Source: Pseudomonas sp. HR96 (GTDB taxonomy: Bacteria; Pseudomonadota; Gammaproteobacteria; Pseudomonadales; Pseudomonadaceae). Taken from it: 64,000 nucleotides of DNA. The stretch is taken from NCBI RefSeq assembly GCF_034059295.1, contig NZ_CP139141.1, forward strand, positions 1,161,001 to 1,225,000, given 5' to 3'. A program made the position numbers and the translations under genes. A model generated the notes under the pieces. That model was not told the origin of the DNA. It saw only the letters and a list, made by a program, of their open reading frames with translations, and ran no database searches. This document shows positions 1 through 11,235 of this stretch, piece after piece (the stretch's first letter is position 1; every line of letters begins with the position of its first letter).

Positions 1-746
1 TCGGCACGGTCAACGACATCGCTGCCATTGGCGAGCTGACCCGCTCGCGCGGCATCCTGTTCCACGTCGACGCCGCTCAGTCCACGGGCAAGGTGGAGAT
101 CGACCTGGCCCAGCTCAAGGTCGACCTGATGTCGTTCTCGGCCCACAAGACCTACGGCCCCAAAGGTATCGGCGCGCTGTACGTCAGCCGCAAGCCGCGG
201 GTGCGTCTGGAAGCGGCCATGCACGGCGGCGGTCATGAGCGTGGCATGCGCTCGGGTACCCTGGCTACCCACCAGATCGTCGGCATGGGTGAGGCCTTTC
301 GCGTGGCCAAGCAGGACATGGTCGCCGAAAACGCGCGCATCAAGGCCTTGAGCGACCGCTTCTTCCAGCAGGTCGAAGGCCTCGAAGAGCTGTACGTCAA
401 CGGCAGCCTGAGCGCTCGCGTCCCGCACAACCTGAATTTGTCATTCAACTATGTCGAAGGCGAGTCGCTGATCATGGCGCTCAAGGACCTGGCCGTTTCC
501 TCCGGCTCGGCCTGCACCTCGGCTTCGCTGGAGCCTTCGTACGTGCTGCGCGCCCTGGGCCGCAACGACGAACTGGCACACAGCTCCATCCGCTTCACAT
601 TCGGCCGCTTCACCACCGAAGAAGAAGTGGACTACGCCGCGCAGAAGGTCTGCGAAGCGGTCACCAAGCTGCGCGCTCTGTCGCCGCTGTGGGACATGTA
701 CAAAGACGGTGTCGACATCTCGAAGATCGAGTGGGCGGCGCACTAA
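1..746 (+). CDS. iscS: Cysteine desulfurase IscS, C-terminal part (5' end outside window)
   Basis: This is the 3' part of a PLP-dependent cysteine desulfurase that takes sulfur from cysteine and passes it to IscU for Fe-S cluster assembly. The reading frame is open from base 3, so the gene starts before the window. The PLP-binding lysine lies in [10 protein letters not shown] (codon 147-149), and the persulfide-forming cysteine lies in [10 protein letters not shown] (codon 513-515). The segment [14 protein letters not shown] is typical of group I (IscS) enzymes. It is followed by iscU at 54 bp and forms the front of the isc operon; the usual iscR would lie upstream. Identification is near certain. 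Confidence 0.97.
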   Translation, partial: GTVNDIAAIGELTRSRGILFHVDAAQSTGKVEIDLAQLKVDLMSFSAHKTYGPKGIGALYVSRKPRVRLEAAMHGGGHERGMRSGTLATHQIVGMGEAFRVAKQDMVAENARIKALSDRFFQQVEGLEELYVNGSLSARVPHNLNLSFNYVEGESLIMALKDLAVSSGSACTSASLEPSYVLRALGRNDELAHSSIRFTFGRFTTEEEVDYAAQKVCEAVTKLRALSPLWDMYKDGVDISKIEWAAH

Positions 747-799
747 GCAGTCGCCACCTAGAGCGACTTCCCTGATGAGTTTCAGTAAGGATCAATATC

Positions 800-1186
800 A
801 TGGCTTACAGTGAAAAGGTCATCGACCACTACGAGAATCCGCGCAACGTGGGCAAGATGGATGCGCAAGACGCGGACGTCGGCACCGGCATGGTCGGCGC
901 TCCGGCGTGCGGCGACGTGATGCGTCTGCAGATCCGGGTCAACGAGCAGGGCATCATCGAAGACGCCAAGTTCAAGACCTACGGCTGCGGTTCGGCCATC
1001 GCCTCCAGCTCCCTGGCCACCGAGTGGATGAAGGGCAAGAGCCTGGATGAGGCCGTGACCATCAGCAACACCCAGCTGGCCGAAGAACTGGCCCTGCCGC
1101 CGGTCAAGATCCACTGCTCGGTGCTCGCCGAGGACGCCATCAAGGCGGCCGTGCGCGACTACAAGCAGAAGAAAGGTTTGCTCTAA
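800..1186 (+). CDS. iscU: Fe-S cluster scaffold protein IscU
   Basis: IscU is the scaffold on which [2Fe-2S] clusters are built from IscS sulfur before HscA/HscB-driven transfer. The 128 residues match the family length. The ligand set is complete: Cys37 and Asp39 in APACGD, Cys63 in YGCGSA, and Cys106. The LPPVK motif recognised by the chaperone HscA stands directly before IHCS. The start has an AAGGA-type ribosome site just upstream. It sits between iscS and iscA in the usual isc order. Confidence 0.97.
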   Translation: MAYSEKVIDHYENPRNVGKMDAQDADVGTGMVGAPACGDVMRLQIRVNEQGIIEDAKFKTYGCGSAIASSSLATEWMKGKSLDEAVTISNTQLAEELALPPVKIHCSVLAEDAIKAAVRDYKQKKGLL

Positions 1187-1210
1187 CACTGCTGCGCAAG
1201 GAGTTACCCG

Positions 1211-1534
1211 ATGGCTATCAGCATGACAGAAGCCGCTGCCAACCACGTTCGCCGCTCCCTTGAAGGCCGCGGCAAAGGGGATGGCATTCGCCTGGGCGTT
1301 CGCACCACTGGCTGCTCCGGTCTGGCTTATGTGCTCGAATTCGTCGATGAATTCGCCGGTGAAGACGAAGTGTTCGAGAGCCATGGCGTCAAGGTGATCA
1401 TCGATCCCAAGAGCCTGGTGTACCTTGACGGCACCGAGCTGGACTTCGTCCGCGAAGGGTTGAACGAAGGCTTCAAGTTCAACAACCCCAACGTGCGTGG
1501 CGAATGTGGCTGCGGCGAAAGCTTCAACATCTGA
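1211..1534 (+). CDS. iscA: A-type Fe-S carrier IscA
   Basis: IscA is an A-type carrier that accepts or donates Fe-S clusters or iron during delivery to apoproteins. The 107-residue protein has the three invariant cysteines: Cys35 in TTGCSG, and Cys99 and Cys101 in the C-terminal GECGCGESF motif. An AAGGAG ribosome site lies 8 bases before the ATG. It is 24 bp after iscU, so the two are surely cotranscribed. ErpA has the same cysteine pattern, but the position inside the isc operon points to IscA. Confidence 0.95.
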   Translation: MAISMTEAAANHVRRSLEGRGKGDGIRLGVRTTGCSGLAYVLEFVDEFAGEDEVFESHGVKVIIDPKSLVYLDGTELDFVREGLNEGFKFNNPNVRGECGCGESFNI

Positions 1535-1542
1535 GGCCGATC

Positions 1543-2064
1543 GTGGGTACTCCCTGTCATTTCGCCCTGTTTGACCTGCAGCCGAGCTTTCGTCTGGACC
1601 TCGACCAACTGGCCGTTCGCTACCGCGAGCTGGCCCGTGAGGTGCATCCCGATCGCTTTGCCGATGCCTCCGAGCGCGAGCAGCGCATTGCCCTGGAAAA
1701 GTCTGCGGGCCTCAACGAGGCCTACCAGACGCTCAAGTCCGGGGCAAAGCGCGCCCGTTACCTGCTGGCCATTGGCGGCCACGAAGTGCCGCAGGAAGTC
1801 ACGGTGCATGATCCGGACTTCCTGCTGCAGCAGATGCAGTGGCGCGAGGAGCTTGAAGAGTTGCAGGACGAAGCCGACCTGCCGGGTGTTGCTACCTTCA
1901 AGCGCCGCTTGAAGACGGCCCACGCCGAGCTGGACGAAAGCTTCGCCGCTTGCTGGAACGACCCGCAACAGCGCGAGCAGGCCGAGCGCCTGATGAGGCG
2001 CATGCAGTTCCTCGACAAGCTCTCCTACGAAGTGCGCCAGCTCGAAGAGCGCCTCGACGATTAA
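1543..2064 (+). CDS. hscB: Fe-S co-chaperone HscB
   Basis: HscB is a J-domain co-chaperone that delivers IscU to HscA and stimulates its ATPase. The J-domain occupies about the first 75 residues and has the HPD motif in REVHPDRF; the C-terminal helical part binds IscU. I chose the GTG at 1543, giving 173 residues, because it fits remembered Pseudomonas homologues. An in-frame ATG at 1504 would overlap iscA and add 13 unrelated residues. The gap to iscA is only 8 bp. Confidence 0.93.
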   Translation: MGTPCHFALFDLQPSFRLDLDQLAVRYRELAREVHPDRFADASEREQRIALEKSAGLNEAYQTLKSGAKRARYLLAIGGHEVPQEVTVHDPDFLLQQMQWREELEELQDEADLPGVATFKRRLKTAHAELDESFAACWNDPQQREQAERLMRRMQFLDKLSYEVRQLEERLDD

Positions 2065-2105
2065 CCCAGTGCCGCTCCGGTCGCACGCCTGATACCCGAA
2101 TAAGC

Positions 2106-3968
<1,863 letters not shown>

Positions 3969-3971
3969 CTG

Positions 3972-4313
3972 ATGCCGCAGATCATTTTTCTGCCTCACGC
4001 CGAACACTGCCCGGACGGCATGGTGGTAGAAGCCGAGACCGGCAAGTCGATCCTGGAAGTCGCCCACGACAACCACATCGAAATCGAAAGCGCCTGTGGC
4101 GGCGTGTGTGCCTGCACCACCTGCCACTGCATCATCCGCGAAGGCTTCGATTCGCTGAATGAAGCCGACGAGCTGGAAGAAGACTACCTGGACCGCGCCT
4201 GGGGCCTTGAGGCGCACTCGCGCCTGACCTGCCAGGCCAAGGTCGGTACCGAGGACCTCACCGTCGAGATTCCCAAATACTCGCTCAACCACGCTGCCGA
4301 AGCGCCGCACTGA
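3972..4313 (+). CDS. fdx: [2Fe-2S] ferredoxin of the ISC system
   Basis: This ferredoxin supplies electrons to IscS/IscU cluster assembly. The adrenodoxin-type ligand pattern is clear: Cys42, Cys48 and Cys51 in the ACGGVCACTTCHC segment, plus Cys87 in LTCQAK. The protein is 113 residues, the normal size, cytoplasmic and acidic. It starts 3 bp after the hscA stop, so translation is probably coupled. It belongs to the isc operon and not to a free-standing ferredoxin family. Confidence 0.96.
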   Translation: MPQIIFLPHAEHCPDGMVVEAETGKSILEVAHDNHIEIESACGGVCACTTCHCIIREGFDSLNEADELEEDYLDRAWGLEAHSRLTCQAKVGTEDLTVEIPKYSLNHAAEAPH

Positions 4314-4327
4314 GACCAGGAGCCATC

Positions 4328-4528
4328 ATGAGTCTGAAATGGGTTGATGTGCAGGAAATCGCCATCCAGCTGGCCGAGCTGCACCCCGAAGTCGATCCGC
4401 TGACGGTCAACTTCGTCAAGCTGCGCAATCTGGTGATGACCTTGCCGGAGTTCGACGACCTGCCCGAGCGCGGCGGCGAGAAGGTTCTTGAAGCAATTCA
4501 GGGGCTGTGGATCGAGGAGCGGGGCTAA
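4328..4528 (+). CDS. iscX: Fe-S assembly accessory protein IscX
   Basis: IscX is a small acidic protein that binds IscS and iron and modulates sulfur transfer. The 66 residues match the family length, and the MSLKWVDVQEIAIQLAELHP start with DDLPERGGEKVLEAIQ is typical. A CAGGAG ribosome site lies 8 bases before the ATG. It is the last gene of the isc operon, 14 bp after fdx, and a terminator-like hairpin follows about 100 bp downstream. Confidence 0.94.
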   Translation: MSLKWVDVQEIAIQLAELHPEVDPLTVNFVKLRNLVMTLPEFDDLPERGGEKVLEAIQGLWIEERG

Positions 4529-4631
4529 GAGCTGGTCTATTCTTGGTTCGGCGGGGGCGGCCAATGGTACTTGCCCCAGTCTACGACCCTGCACAGTGCT
4601 CGATACCTTTCACAGTTAGGCATTCCCAAAG

Positions 4632-4665
4632 AACCCGCGTATAATTCGCGGGTTTAATTTTTCGC
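4632..4665 (+). terminator. Terminator hairpin after isc operon, overlapping a -10-like box for ndk
   Basis: The arms AACCCGCG (4632-4639) and CGCGGGTT (4647-4654) form a perfect 8-bp stem with a 7-base loop, followed by a T-rich tract (TAATTTTT). This fits intrinsic termination of the isc operon. The loop itself is TATAATT, a consensus -10 hexamer placed about 50 bp before ndk, so the same bases could be the ndk promoter. No good -35 box is seen at 16-18 bp spacing. The bases between iscX (ends 4528) and this hairpin show nothing recognisable. Confidence 0.6.
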
Positions 4666-4692
4666 TTTAATCAACGTTTCTGGAGTTTCACC

Positions 4693-5118
4693 ATGGCTGT
4701 TCAACGTACTTTCTCCATCATCAAGCCTGACGCCGTTGCTAAGAACGTCATCGGCGAGATCACCACCCGCTTCGAAAAAGCCGGTCTGCGCGTTGTTGCC
4801 TCCAAGCTGAAGCAACTGTCCAAGGCCGAGGCCGAAGGCTTCTACGCCGAGCACAGCGCTCGTGGTTTCTTTGGTGAACTGGTTGCCTTCATGACTTCCG
4901 GCCCGGTTGTTGTTCAGGTTCTGGAAGGCGAAAACGCCATCGCCAAGAACCGCGAGCTGATGGGTGCCACCAACCCTAAAGAAGCTGCTGCCGGCACCAT
5001 CCGCGCCGACTTCGCTGAATCGATCGACGCCAACGCCGTCCACGGTTCGGACTCCGAAGCCGCTGCTGCCCGCGAAATCGCATACTTCTTCGCAACTACC
5101 GAAGTAACCACTCGCTAA
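4693..5118 (+). CDS. ndk: Nucleoside diphosphate kinase
   Basis: Ndk balances nucleoside triphosphate pools by moving the gamma-phosphate from ATP to other NDPs through a phosphohistidine. The 141 residues match the family. The N-terminal [12 protein letters not shown] and the active-site His117 in NAVHGSDS are intact. A TGGAG ribosome site precedes the ATG. The ndk-rlmN-pilW order is the usual one in pseudomonads. Codon choice is biased to highly expressed codons (many CGT, GCT, GTT), unlike the more GC3-rich neighbours. Confidence 0.97.
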   Translation: MAVQRTFSIIKPDAVAKNVIGEITTRFEKAGLRVVASKLKQLSKAEAEGFYAEHSARGFFGELVAFMTSGPVVVQVLEGENAIAKNRELMGATNPKEAAAGTIRADFAESIDANAVHGSDSEAAAAREIAYFFATTEVTTR

Positions 5119-5147
5119 GCTTCGGCTCGATGAGTGAAGGTGAAACC

Positions 5148-6296
5148 ATGATTGCAACGACTGGCAAGACAAACCTGTTGGGCTTGACCCAACCAGAGAT
5201 GGAACAGTTCTTCGACTCGATCGGGGAGAAGCGCTTTCGTGCCGGTCAGGTCATGAAATGGATTCACCACTTTGGCGTCGATGATTTCGACGCCATGAGC
5301 AACGTCAGCAAGGCCTTGCGCGAGAAGCTCAAGGCCTGTGCTGAAATCCGCGGCCCCGAAGTGGTCAGCGAGGACATCTCCAGCGATGGCACCCGTAAAT
5401 GGGTGGTGCGCGTTGAGTCCGGCAGCTGCGTCGAGACCGTGTACATCCCCCAGGGCAAACGTGGCACCTTGTGTGTTTCTTCCCAGGCGGGCTGCGCGCT
5501 GGATTGCAGTTTCTGCTCCACCGGCAAGCAAGGCTTCAACAGCAACCTCACTGCCGCCGAAGTCATCGGCCAGGTGTGGATTGCCAACAAATCCTTCGGC
5601 AGCGTCCCGGCAACCATCGACCGCGCCATCACCAACGTGGTGATGATGGGCATGGGCGAGCCGCTGCTGAACTTCGACAACGTCATCGCCGCCATGCGGC
5701 TGATGATGGATGACCTGGGCTATGGCATCTCCAAACGCCGGGTCACCTTGTCCACCTCGGGCGTCGTGCCGATGATCGACGTGCTCGCCGACCATATCGA
5801 CGTCTCGCTGGCCCTGTCGCTGCATGCGCCGAACGACGCGCTGCGCAACCAGCTGGTGCCGATCAACAAGAAATACCCTCTCAAGGTGTTGCTCGAATCC
5901 TGCCAGCGCTACATGTCCCAGCTGGGCGAGAAGCGCGTGCTGACCATCGAGTACACCCTGCTCAAGGACGTCAACGACAAGCTCGAACACGCCGTAGAGA
6001 TGGTCGAGCTGCTCAAGGACGTGCCCTGCAAGATCAACCTCATCCCGTTCAACCCGTTCCCGCACTCCGGCTACGAGCGACCGAGCAACAATGCCATCCG
6101 TCGCTTCCAGGACCATTTGCATCAGGCCGGCTTCAATGTCACGGTGCGCACCACGCGCGGCGAAGACATCGACGCGGCCTGCGGGCAGCTGGTCGGCCAA
6201 GTGGCGGACCGCACCCGTCGCAGCGAGCGCTACATCGCCGTGCGCCAGCTGGGCAGCGAGGCCGAGGTCTCCCAGGCCGCTGCAACGCGCACTTGA
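5148..6296 (+). CDS. rlmN: 23S rRNA/tRNA adenine-C2 methyltransferase RlmN
   Basis: RlmN is a radical-SAM enzyme that methylates C2 of adenine 2503 in 23S rRNA and adenine 37 in some tRNAs. The CX3CX2C cluster motif is Cys116, Cys120 and Cys123 in GCALDCSFC. The ATG at 5148 gives 382 residues and has GAAGGTGA just upstream; an ATG 18 bp earlier is possible but lacks a site. It depends on a [4Fe-4S] cluster, in line with the isc operon upstream. It is 29 bp after ndk. Confidence 0.95.
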   Translation: MIATTGKTNLLGLTQPEMEQFFDSIGEKRFRAGQVMKWIHHFGVDDFDAMSNVSKALREKLKACAEIRGPEVVSEDISSDGTRKWVVRVESGSCVETVYIPQGKRGTLCVSSQAGCALDCSFCSTGKQGFNSNLTAAEVIGQVWIANKSFGSVPATIDRAITNVVMMGMGEPLLNFDNVIAAMRLMMDDLGYGISKRRVTLSTSGVVPMIDVLADHIDVSLALSLHAPNDALRNQLVPINKKYPLKVLLESCQRYMSQLGEKRVLTIEYTLLKDVNDKLEHAVEMVELLKDVPCKINLIPFNPFPHSGYERPSNNAIRRFQDHLHQAGFNVTVRTTRGEDIDAACGQLVGQVADRTRRSERYIAVRQLGSEAEVSQAAATRT

Positions 6297-6318
6297 ACAA
6301 CGGACGAAGAGGACCTTT

Positions 6319-7077
6319 ATGACGTTGCGCGCCGCGCTCTTTTTGTTGCTCGCCAGCTTGCTGGCGGGGTGTGTTTCCACGGGCAAAGTCAACCCGATGG
6401 ACACCCGCAAGGGGCGCGACCAGGCGCGTGAAGCCTACGTCCAGCTGGGCCTGGGCTATCTCCAGGAAGGCAACAGCGAGCGCGCCAAGACGCCGCTGCG
6501 CCAGGCCCTGGACATCGACGGCTCGGACCCGGCGGCGAATGCCGCCTTGGCTCTGGTGTTCCAGGTGGAAGGCGAGAACGAACTGGCCGAGCAGCACTTT
6601 CGCAAGGCCTTGAGCAGCAGCGGCAACGACGCGCGGATCCTCAACAACTACGGCAGCTTTCTTTTCGAGCAGAAACGCTACAAGGAAGCCTACGATATGT
6701 TTCTGAAGTCTGCGGCCGATCCGCTCTACACTGAGCGCTCGCGGGTGTTCGAGAACCTCGGCATCACCGCTCTGGCGCTGGGCCAGCGGGCCGAAGCGGG
6801 GCAATACCTGGAGCGCTCGCTGCGGTTGAACAACAAACAACCCCGTGCGTTGCTGGAAATGGCTGAGTTGTCTTACGAAGACAGGCAATATGTGCCAGCC
6901 CGGGGCTACTATGAGGGCTTCAGCCAGGTCAGCGAGCAGAACGCCCGCAGCCTGCTGCTGGGGATCCGCCTGGCGAAAGTGTTTCAGGACAAGAACAAGG
7001 CCGCCAGTTTTGGCCTGCAACTCAAAAGACTCTATCCCGGCACGCCGGAATATAAGCAATACCTGTCGGAGCAATGA
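6319..7077 (+). CDS. pilW: Type IV pilus biogenesis/stability lipoprotein PilW (PilF)
   Basis: PilW/PilF is the outer-membrane pilotin that brings the PilQ secretin to the outer membrane. The 252-residue product starts with a lipoprotein signal ending in LLAGC (lipid-modified Cys at about residue 17). TPR repeats follow, for example AYVQLGLGYLQEGN and ILNNYGSFLFEQKRYKEA. The start at 6319 follows AAGAGGA; the frame is open further upstream inside rlmN but that part is not coding. The stop overlaps the next gene's start (ATGATGA). Confidence 0.93.
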   Translation: MTLRAALFLLLASLLAGCVSTGKVNPMDTRKGRDQAREAYVQLGLGYLQEGNSERAKTPLRQALDIDGSDPAANAALALVFQVEGENELAEQHFRKALSSSGNDARILNNYGSFLFEQKRYKEAYDMFLKSAADPLYTERSRVFENLGITALALGQRAEAGQYLERSLRLNNKQPRALLEMAELSYEDRQYVPARGYYEGFSQVSEQNARSLLLGIRLAKVFQDKNKAASFGLQLKRLYPGTPEYKQYLSEQ

Positions 7078-8105
7078 TGAAAGCGGCGCATCCCGAAGTT
7101 GTAGCAGCGACCCGCGTGAACCCGGGTGAGACCTTGCGTCATGCCCGCGAGAGCCGTGGGTGGTCGCTGGCCGACGTGGCCAAGAAACTCAACCTGACCC
7201 AGACCTCGCTGAGCAACCTGGAAGCCGGGGCGTTCGACAAGCTGCCGGGGCATACCTTCGCCCGTGGCTACATCCGCACCTACGCGAAATTGCTCGACAT
7301 GGATCAGGCCGTGCTGGTGCAGGCCTTCGACCACATCACCGGCACCAACGCCCAGGGCAGCAGCGTGCACGGCCTGGGCAAGATCGAGGAGCCGTCGCGC
7401 CTGGCCCACAACATCCTGCGCATCGTCAGCCTGCTGTTGCTGGTGCTGGTGATCGGCGGTGGTTTCGTCTGGTGGAAAGACCAGTCCGACCAGCGCGCCA
7501 AGGATGCCCCGCCGGTGGCCATGGAGCACGTCGAGGTCGAAAGCGCCGACGGCACCACGCAGATTCATCCACTCGATGGCCCCGACGCCAGCACCGACGC
7601 CAAGCAGCCTGAAGCGCCTGCGGCGGCTGCCGGCAGCGATGCCGTAGTGGGCAGTGCGCCGGTCAACCCAAGCCCGGCGACCAGCCAGCCATCAGTGCCC
7701 GGCAGCACCCCTGCGCCGACCGTAACGGCGCCGGTCAAGCCGATGTACGGCAGCACCGCCAGTTCGACCACGCCGGTGGCACCCGTCAACACCGCCCCGG
7801 TCGCGGCTCAGCCAGCGGCCCCGGCCACGGCGGCGGCTGCCCCGACACCGACTCCGGCTGCCGGAGAAGGCCAGGTCGCCATCCAGTTCGTCGAGAACTG
7901 CTGGATCGAAATCAAGGACGCCACCGGCAAGGTGTTGTCCAGCGGCGTCAAGAAGAAGGGCGACAACATCTCGGTGATCGGCAAGCCGCCGTTCTCCGCG
8001 CGCCTGGGCTTTGCCCGCGGCGCTCAGGTCACCTACAACGGCCAGCCGGTCGACTTGAAACCATTCACCTCCGGCGAGACCGCTCGCCTGAAGCTGGGGC
8101 AATAA
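7074..8105 (+). CDS. rodZ: RodZ-like helix-turn-helix membrane protein
   Basis: The 343-residue protein has a cytoplasmic Cro/CI-type helix-turn-helix domain (about residues 15-80, with LADVAKKLNLTQTSLSNLE). One transmembrane segment follows (about 108-128, ILRIVSLLLLVLVIGGG). Then comes a long Ala/Pro/Thr-rich periplasmic linker and a C-terminal DUF4115 domain (about 260-343). This is the RodZ architecture, linking MreB to cell-wall elongation. Its start overlaps the pilW stop. The low-complexity linker is expected for the family. A role in cell shape is inferred from the family, not from the sequence alone. Confidence 0.85.
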   Translation: MMKAAHPEVVAATRVNPGETLRHARESRGWSLADVAKKLNLTQTSLSNLEAGAFDKLPGHTFARGYIRTYAKLLDMDQAVLVQAFDHITGTNAQGSSVHGLGKIEEPSRLAHNILRIVSLLLLVLVIGGGFVWWKDQSDQRAKDAPPVAMEHVEVESADGTTQIHPLDGPDASTDAKQPEAPAAAAGSDAVVGSAPVNPSPATSQPSVPGSTPAPTVTAPVKPMYGSTASSTTPVAPVNTAPVAAQPAAPATAAAAPTPTPAAGEGQVAIQFVENCWIEIKDATGKVLSSGVKKKGDNISVIGKPPFSARLGFARGAQVTYNGQPVDLKPFTSGETARLKLGQ

Positions 8106-8108
8106 GTC

Positions 8109-9218
8109 ATGCACGGCGAATCTCCTATCAAGCGGCGCGTTTCGCGCAAGATCTGGGTCGGCTCGGTGCCGGTCGGCGGCGATGCCCCGATCGCAGTGCA
8201 GAGCATGACCAACACCGACACCAACGACGTCGACGCCACCGTCGGCCAGATCGAGCGTCTGGTCGCGGCCGGCGTCGACATCGTGCGCGTCTCGGTGCCT
8301 GACATGGATGCTGCCGAAGCCTTCGGCCGCATCAAGCAGCGGGTGCAGGTGCCGCTGGTCGCCGACATCCACTTCGACTACCGGATCGCCCTGCGCGTGG
8401 CCGAGCTGGGCGTCGATTGCCTGCGCATCAACCCGGGCAACATCGGCCGTGAAGACCGCGTGCGCGCGGTGGTCGATGCCGCCCGCGACCGCGGCATCCC
8501 GATCCGTATCGGGGTCAATGCCGGCTCGCTGGAAAAGGACCTGCAGAAGAAATACGGCGAGCCGACGCCCGAAGCGTTGGTGGAGTCGGCCCTGCGTCAT
8601 GTCGAGCACCTGCAGCGCCTGGATTTCCAGGACTTCAAGGTCAGCGTCAAGGCTTCGGACGTGTTCATGGCCGTCGAGGCGTACCGCCTGCTGGCCAAGC
8701 AGATCATCCAGCCGTTGCACCTGGGCATCACCGAAGCCGGTGGTTTGCGCTCGGGCACGGTGAAATCTGCGGTCGGCCTAGGTATGCTGCTGGCCGACGG
8801 CATCGGCGACACCATCCGTATCTCGCTGGCGGCCGACCCGGTCGAAGAAGTGAAGGTCGGCTACGACATCCTCAAGTCCCTGCGCCTGCGTTCGCGTGGC
8901 ATCAACTTCATCGCCTGCCCGAGCTGCTCGCGGCAGAACTTCGATGTGGTCAAGACCATGAACGAGCTGGAAGGGCGCCTGGAAGACCTGCTGGTGCCGC
9001 TGGACGTGGCGGTGATCGGTTGTGTGGTCAACGGCCCGGGTGAAGCCAAGGAAGCCCACGTGGGGCTGACCGGCGGCACGCCGAACCTGATCTACATCGA
9101 CGGCAAGCCATCGCAGAAGCTGAACAACGACAATCTGGTCGAGGAGCTGGAAAAGCTCATCCGCCAGAAAGCGGCCGAAAAGGTCGAAGCCGACGCGGCA
9201 CTGATCGCCCGCGGCTGA
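8109..9218 (+). CDS. ispG: 4-hydroxy-3-methylbut-2-enyl diphosphate synthase IspG
   Basis: IspG (GcpE) carries out the penultimate step of the MEP isoprenoid pathway, reducing MEcPP to HMBPP with a [4Fe-4S] cluster. The 369 residues fit the bacterial two-domain form: a TIM barrel beginning [12 protein letters not shown], then the cluster domain with CPSCSRQ and CVVNGPGE cysteines. It starts 3 bp after the rodZ-like gene and precedes hisS, the usual gammaproteobacterial order. Confidence 0.97.
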   Translation: MHGESPIKRRVSRKIWVGSVPVGGDAPIAVQSMTNTDTNDVDATVGQIERLVAAGVDIVRVSVPDMDAAEAFGRIKQRVQVPLVADIHFDYRIALRVAELGVDCLRINPGNIGREDRVRAVVDAARDRGIPIRIGVNAGSLEKDLQKKYGEPTPEALVESALRHVEHLQRLDFQDFKVSVKASDVFMAVEAYRLLAKQIIQPLHLGITEAGGLRSGTVKSAVGLGMLLADGIGDTIRISLAADPVEEVKVGYDILKSLRLRSRGINFIACPSCSRQNFDVVKTMNELEGRLEDLLVPLDVAVIGCVVNGPGEAKEAHVGLTGGTPNLIYIDGKPSQKLNNDNLVEELEKLIRQKAAEKVEADAALIARG

Positions 9219-9249
9219 ACCGCCGAATAAAGAGTTTTAAGGACATTTT

Positions 9250-10539
9250 GTGAGCAAGTCTTTGCAAGCCATCCGTGGCATGAACGACATCCTGCCGGAC
9301 CAGTCGCCCCTGTGGCGTTACTTCGAAGGCACCGTGGCTGGTTTGCTGGACACCTATGGCTATCGGCAGATTCGCACGCCGATCGTCGAGTTCACCGAGC
9401 TTTTCAAGCGCTCGATCGGCGAAGTCACCGACATCGTCGAAAAAGAGATGTACACCTTCGAGGATCGCAACGGCGATTCGCTGACCCTGCGCCCTGAAGG
9501 CACGGCTGCCTGTGTGCGCGCCGTGCTCGAGCACGGCATCAGCGGCGGCGGCCAGGTGCAGAAGCTCTGGTACGTGGGCCCGATGTTTCGCCACGAGCGC
9601 CCGCAGAAGGGCCGCTATCGGCAGTTTCACCAGATCGGCCTGGAGGTGTTCAACCTCGAAGGGCCGGACATCGACGCCGAGCTGATCGTGCTGACCTGGC
9701 GCCTGTGGGGCCTGCTGGGCATTCGCGACGCGGTCAAGCTGGAGCTCAACAGCCTGGGCACCAGCGAGGCGCGCGCGCGTTATCGTGACGCCCTGGTGGA
9801 GTTCCTCACCCAGCACATCGCCGTGCTCGACGAAGACAGCCAGCGCCGCCTGAAGACCAACCCGCTGCGTGTGCTCGACACCAAGCACCCCGAGACCCAG
9901 GCCATCCTGGTCGACGCGCCGAAGCTGGCCGACTACCTGGACGAAGAGTCGCGGGTGCACTTCGAGGGCCTGAAGGCGCGCCTCGATGCTGTCGGCATCC
10001 CTTATGTGATCAATCCCAAGCTGGTGCGTGGCCTGGACTACTACAGCAAGACCGTTTTCGAATGGGTCACCGACAAGCTCGGCGCCCAGGGCACGGTCTG
10101 CGCCGGTGGCCGCTACGACGGCCTGGTCGAGCAGATGGGCGGCAAGCCGACCCCGGGTGTGGGTTTCGCCATGGGCATCGAGCGCCTGATCCTGATGCTC
10201 GAGACCCTGGGCAAGGTGCCTGAATCCATCGCCCGCCAGGTCGATGTCTACCTCTGCGCCTTTGGCGAAGCAGCCGAGTTGGCCGGGCTGGCGTTGGCCG
10301 AGCGGCTGCGCGACGAACTGCCGACCCTGCGCCTGCAGATCAACGCCGGCGCGGGTAGCTTCAAGAGCCAGTTCAAGAAGGCCGACAAGAGCGGGGCGTT
10401 GTTTGCCCTGATTCTTGGTGACGACGAAATGGCCGCGCGCCAGGTTGGCGTCAAGCCCCTGCGCGGCCAGGGCGAGCAACAGAATATTGCCTGGGATGCT
10501 CTCGCCGAGCACCTGGCGACCTGCGCTGTGCAGGCTTGA
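9250..10539 (+). CDS. hisS: Histidyl-tRNA synthetase
   Basis: HisS charges tRNA-His. The class II core is present: motif 1 near the N-terminus, motif 2 with [16 protein letters not shown], the histidine-binding [11 protein letters not shown] and GGRYDGL, and a C-terminal anticodon-binding domain. Length is 429 residues. The start codon is GTG, preceded by TAAGGA. It lies 31 bp after ispG and is followed by a perfect 8-bp stem-loop and yfgM. Confidence 0.97.
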   Translation: MSKSLQAIRGMNDILPDQSPLWRYFEGTVAGLLDTYGYRQIRTPIVEFTELFKRSIGEVTDIVEKEMYTFEDRNGDSLTLRPEGTAACVRAVLEHGISGGGQVQKLWYVGPMFRHERPQKGRYRQFHQIGLEVFNLEGPDIDAELIVLTWRLWGLLGIRDAVKLELNSLGTSEARARYRDALVEFLTQHIAVLDEDSQRRLKTNPLRVLDTKHPETQAILVDAPKLADYLDEESRVHFEGLKARLDAVGIPYVINPKLVRGLDYYSKTVFEWVTDKLGAQGTVCAGGRYDGLVEQMGGKPTPGVGFAMGIERLILMLETLGKVPESIARQVDVYLCAFGEAAELAGLALAERLRDELPTLRLQINAGAGSFKSQFKKADKSGALFALILGDDEMAARQVGVKPLRGQGEQQNIAWDALAEHLATCAVQA

Positions 10540-10547
10540 AGCCGGCT

Positions 10548-10567
10548 GCCTGACGTCTCCGTCAGGC
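10548..10567 (+). other. Stem-loop between hisS and yfgM
   Basis: GCCTGACG (10548-10555), a TCTC loop and CGTCAGGC (10560-10567) form a perfect 8-bp hairpin. No T-tract follows, so it is not a standard terminator. It ends 25 bp before the yfgM start and may be an mRNA-stability or processing element in the hisS-yfgM-bamB transcript. Confidence 0.5.
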
Positions 10568-10592
10568 CGAATTTGTGAGAAGGAGTGTTTGG

Positions 10593-11234
10593 GTGTCGAA
10601 TACCGAAGATGAACAGATCGCCGAGCTGAAAGACTGGTGGCAGCGCAACGGCAAGCCCTTGGTCACAGGCGGCCTGCTGGCGCTGGTGATCGTGTTCGGC
10701 TGGCAGGCCTGGACCCGCTACCAGAGCAACCAGAGCCAGGGCGCCTCCAACCTGTATCAGCAGCTGCTGGAGTCGGCGTTGACCCCGGGTGGCAAGCCGG
10801 ACGCCGCGCAGGTGGCCGACATTGCCGGCAAGCTCAAGTCGCAGTATGCCGGCAGCGCCTACGCGCAGTACGGCAGCCTGTTCGTGGCCAAGGTCGCGGT
10901 CGACGCCGGCAAGCTGGATGACGCCGCTGCCGAGCTCAAGTCGGTCAACGACAAGCCGGCCAACGCCACGCTCGGCGAGCTGGCCCGCCAGCGCCTGGCG
11001 CAGGTGCTGGCCGCGCAGAACAAGGCCGATGAAGGCCTCAAACTGCTCGACGGTGACACCGACCAGGCGTTCGTCGCCACGCGCGAAGAGCTCAAGGGCG
11101 ACCTGCTGGTGAAACTCGGCCGGCATGACGACGCCTACGCTGCCTACCAAAAAGCCAAGGCCGCACTGTCCGACGAGGCAGCGGTCGGTGGCCTGCAAAT
11201 CAAGCTGGACGACCTGGCCAAAGGGGATGCGTGA
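10593..11234 (+). CDS. yfgM: YfgM-like periplasmic TPR chaperone/ancillary translocon protein
   Basis: The 213-residue protein has one N-terminal transmembrane anchor (about residues 21-40, PLVTGGLLALVIVFGWQAW) and a periplasmic TPR domain, which defines the YfgM/UPF0070 family. YfgM associates with PpiD at the Sec translocon and helps secreted proteins fold. The GTG at 10593 is preferred: AGAAGGAG lies 8 bases before it and the TEDEQIAELKDWW start matches homologues. An ATG at 10575 overlaps that site. It is followed 1 bp later by bamB, as in other gammaproteobacteria. Confidence 0.88.
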   Translation: MSNTEDEQIAELKDWWQRNGKPLVTGGLLALVIVFGWQAWTRYQSNQSQGASNLYQQLLESALTPGGKPDAAQVADIAGKLKSQYAGSAYAQYGSLFVAKVAVDAGKLDDAAAELKSVNDKPANATLGELARQRLAQVLAAQNKADEGLKLLDGDTDQAFVATREELKGDLLVKLGRHDDAYAAYQKAKAALSDEAAVGGLQIKLDDLAKGDA

Positions 11235-11235
11235 C

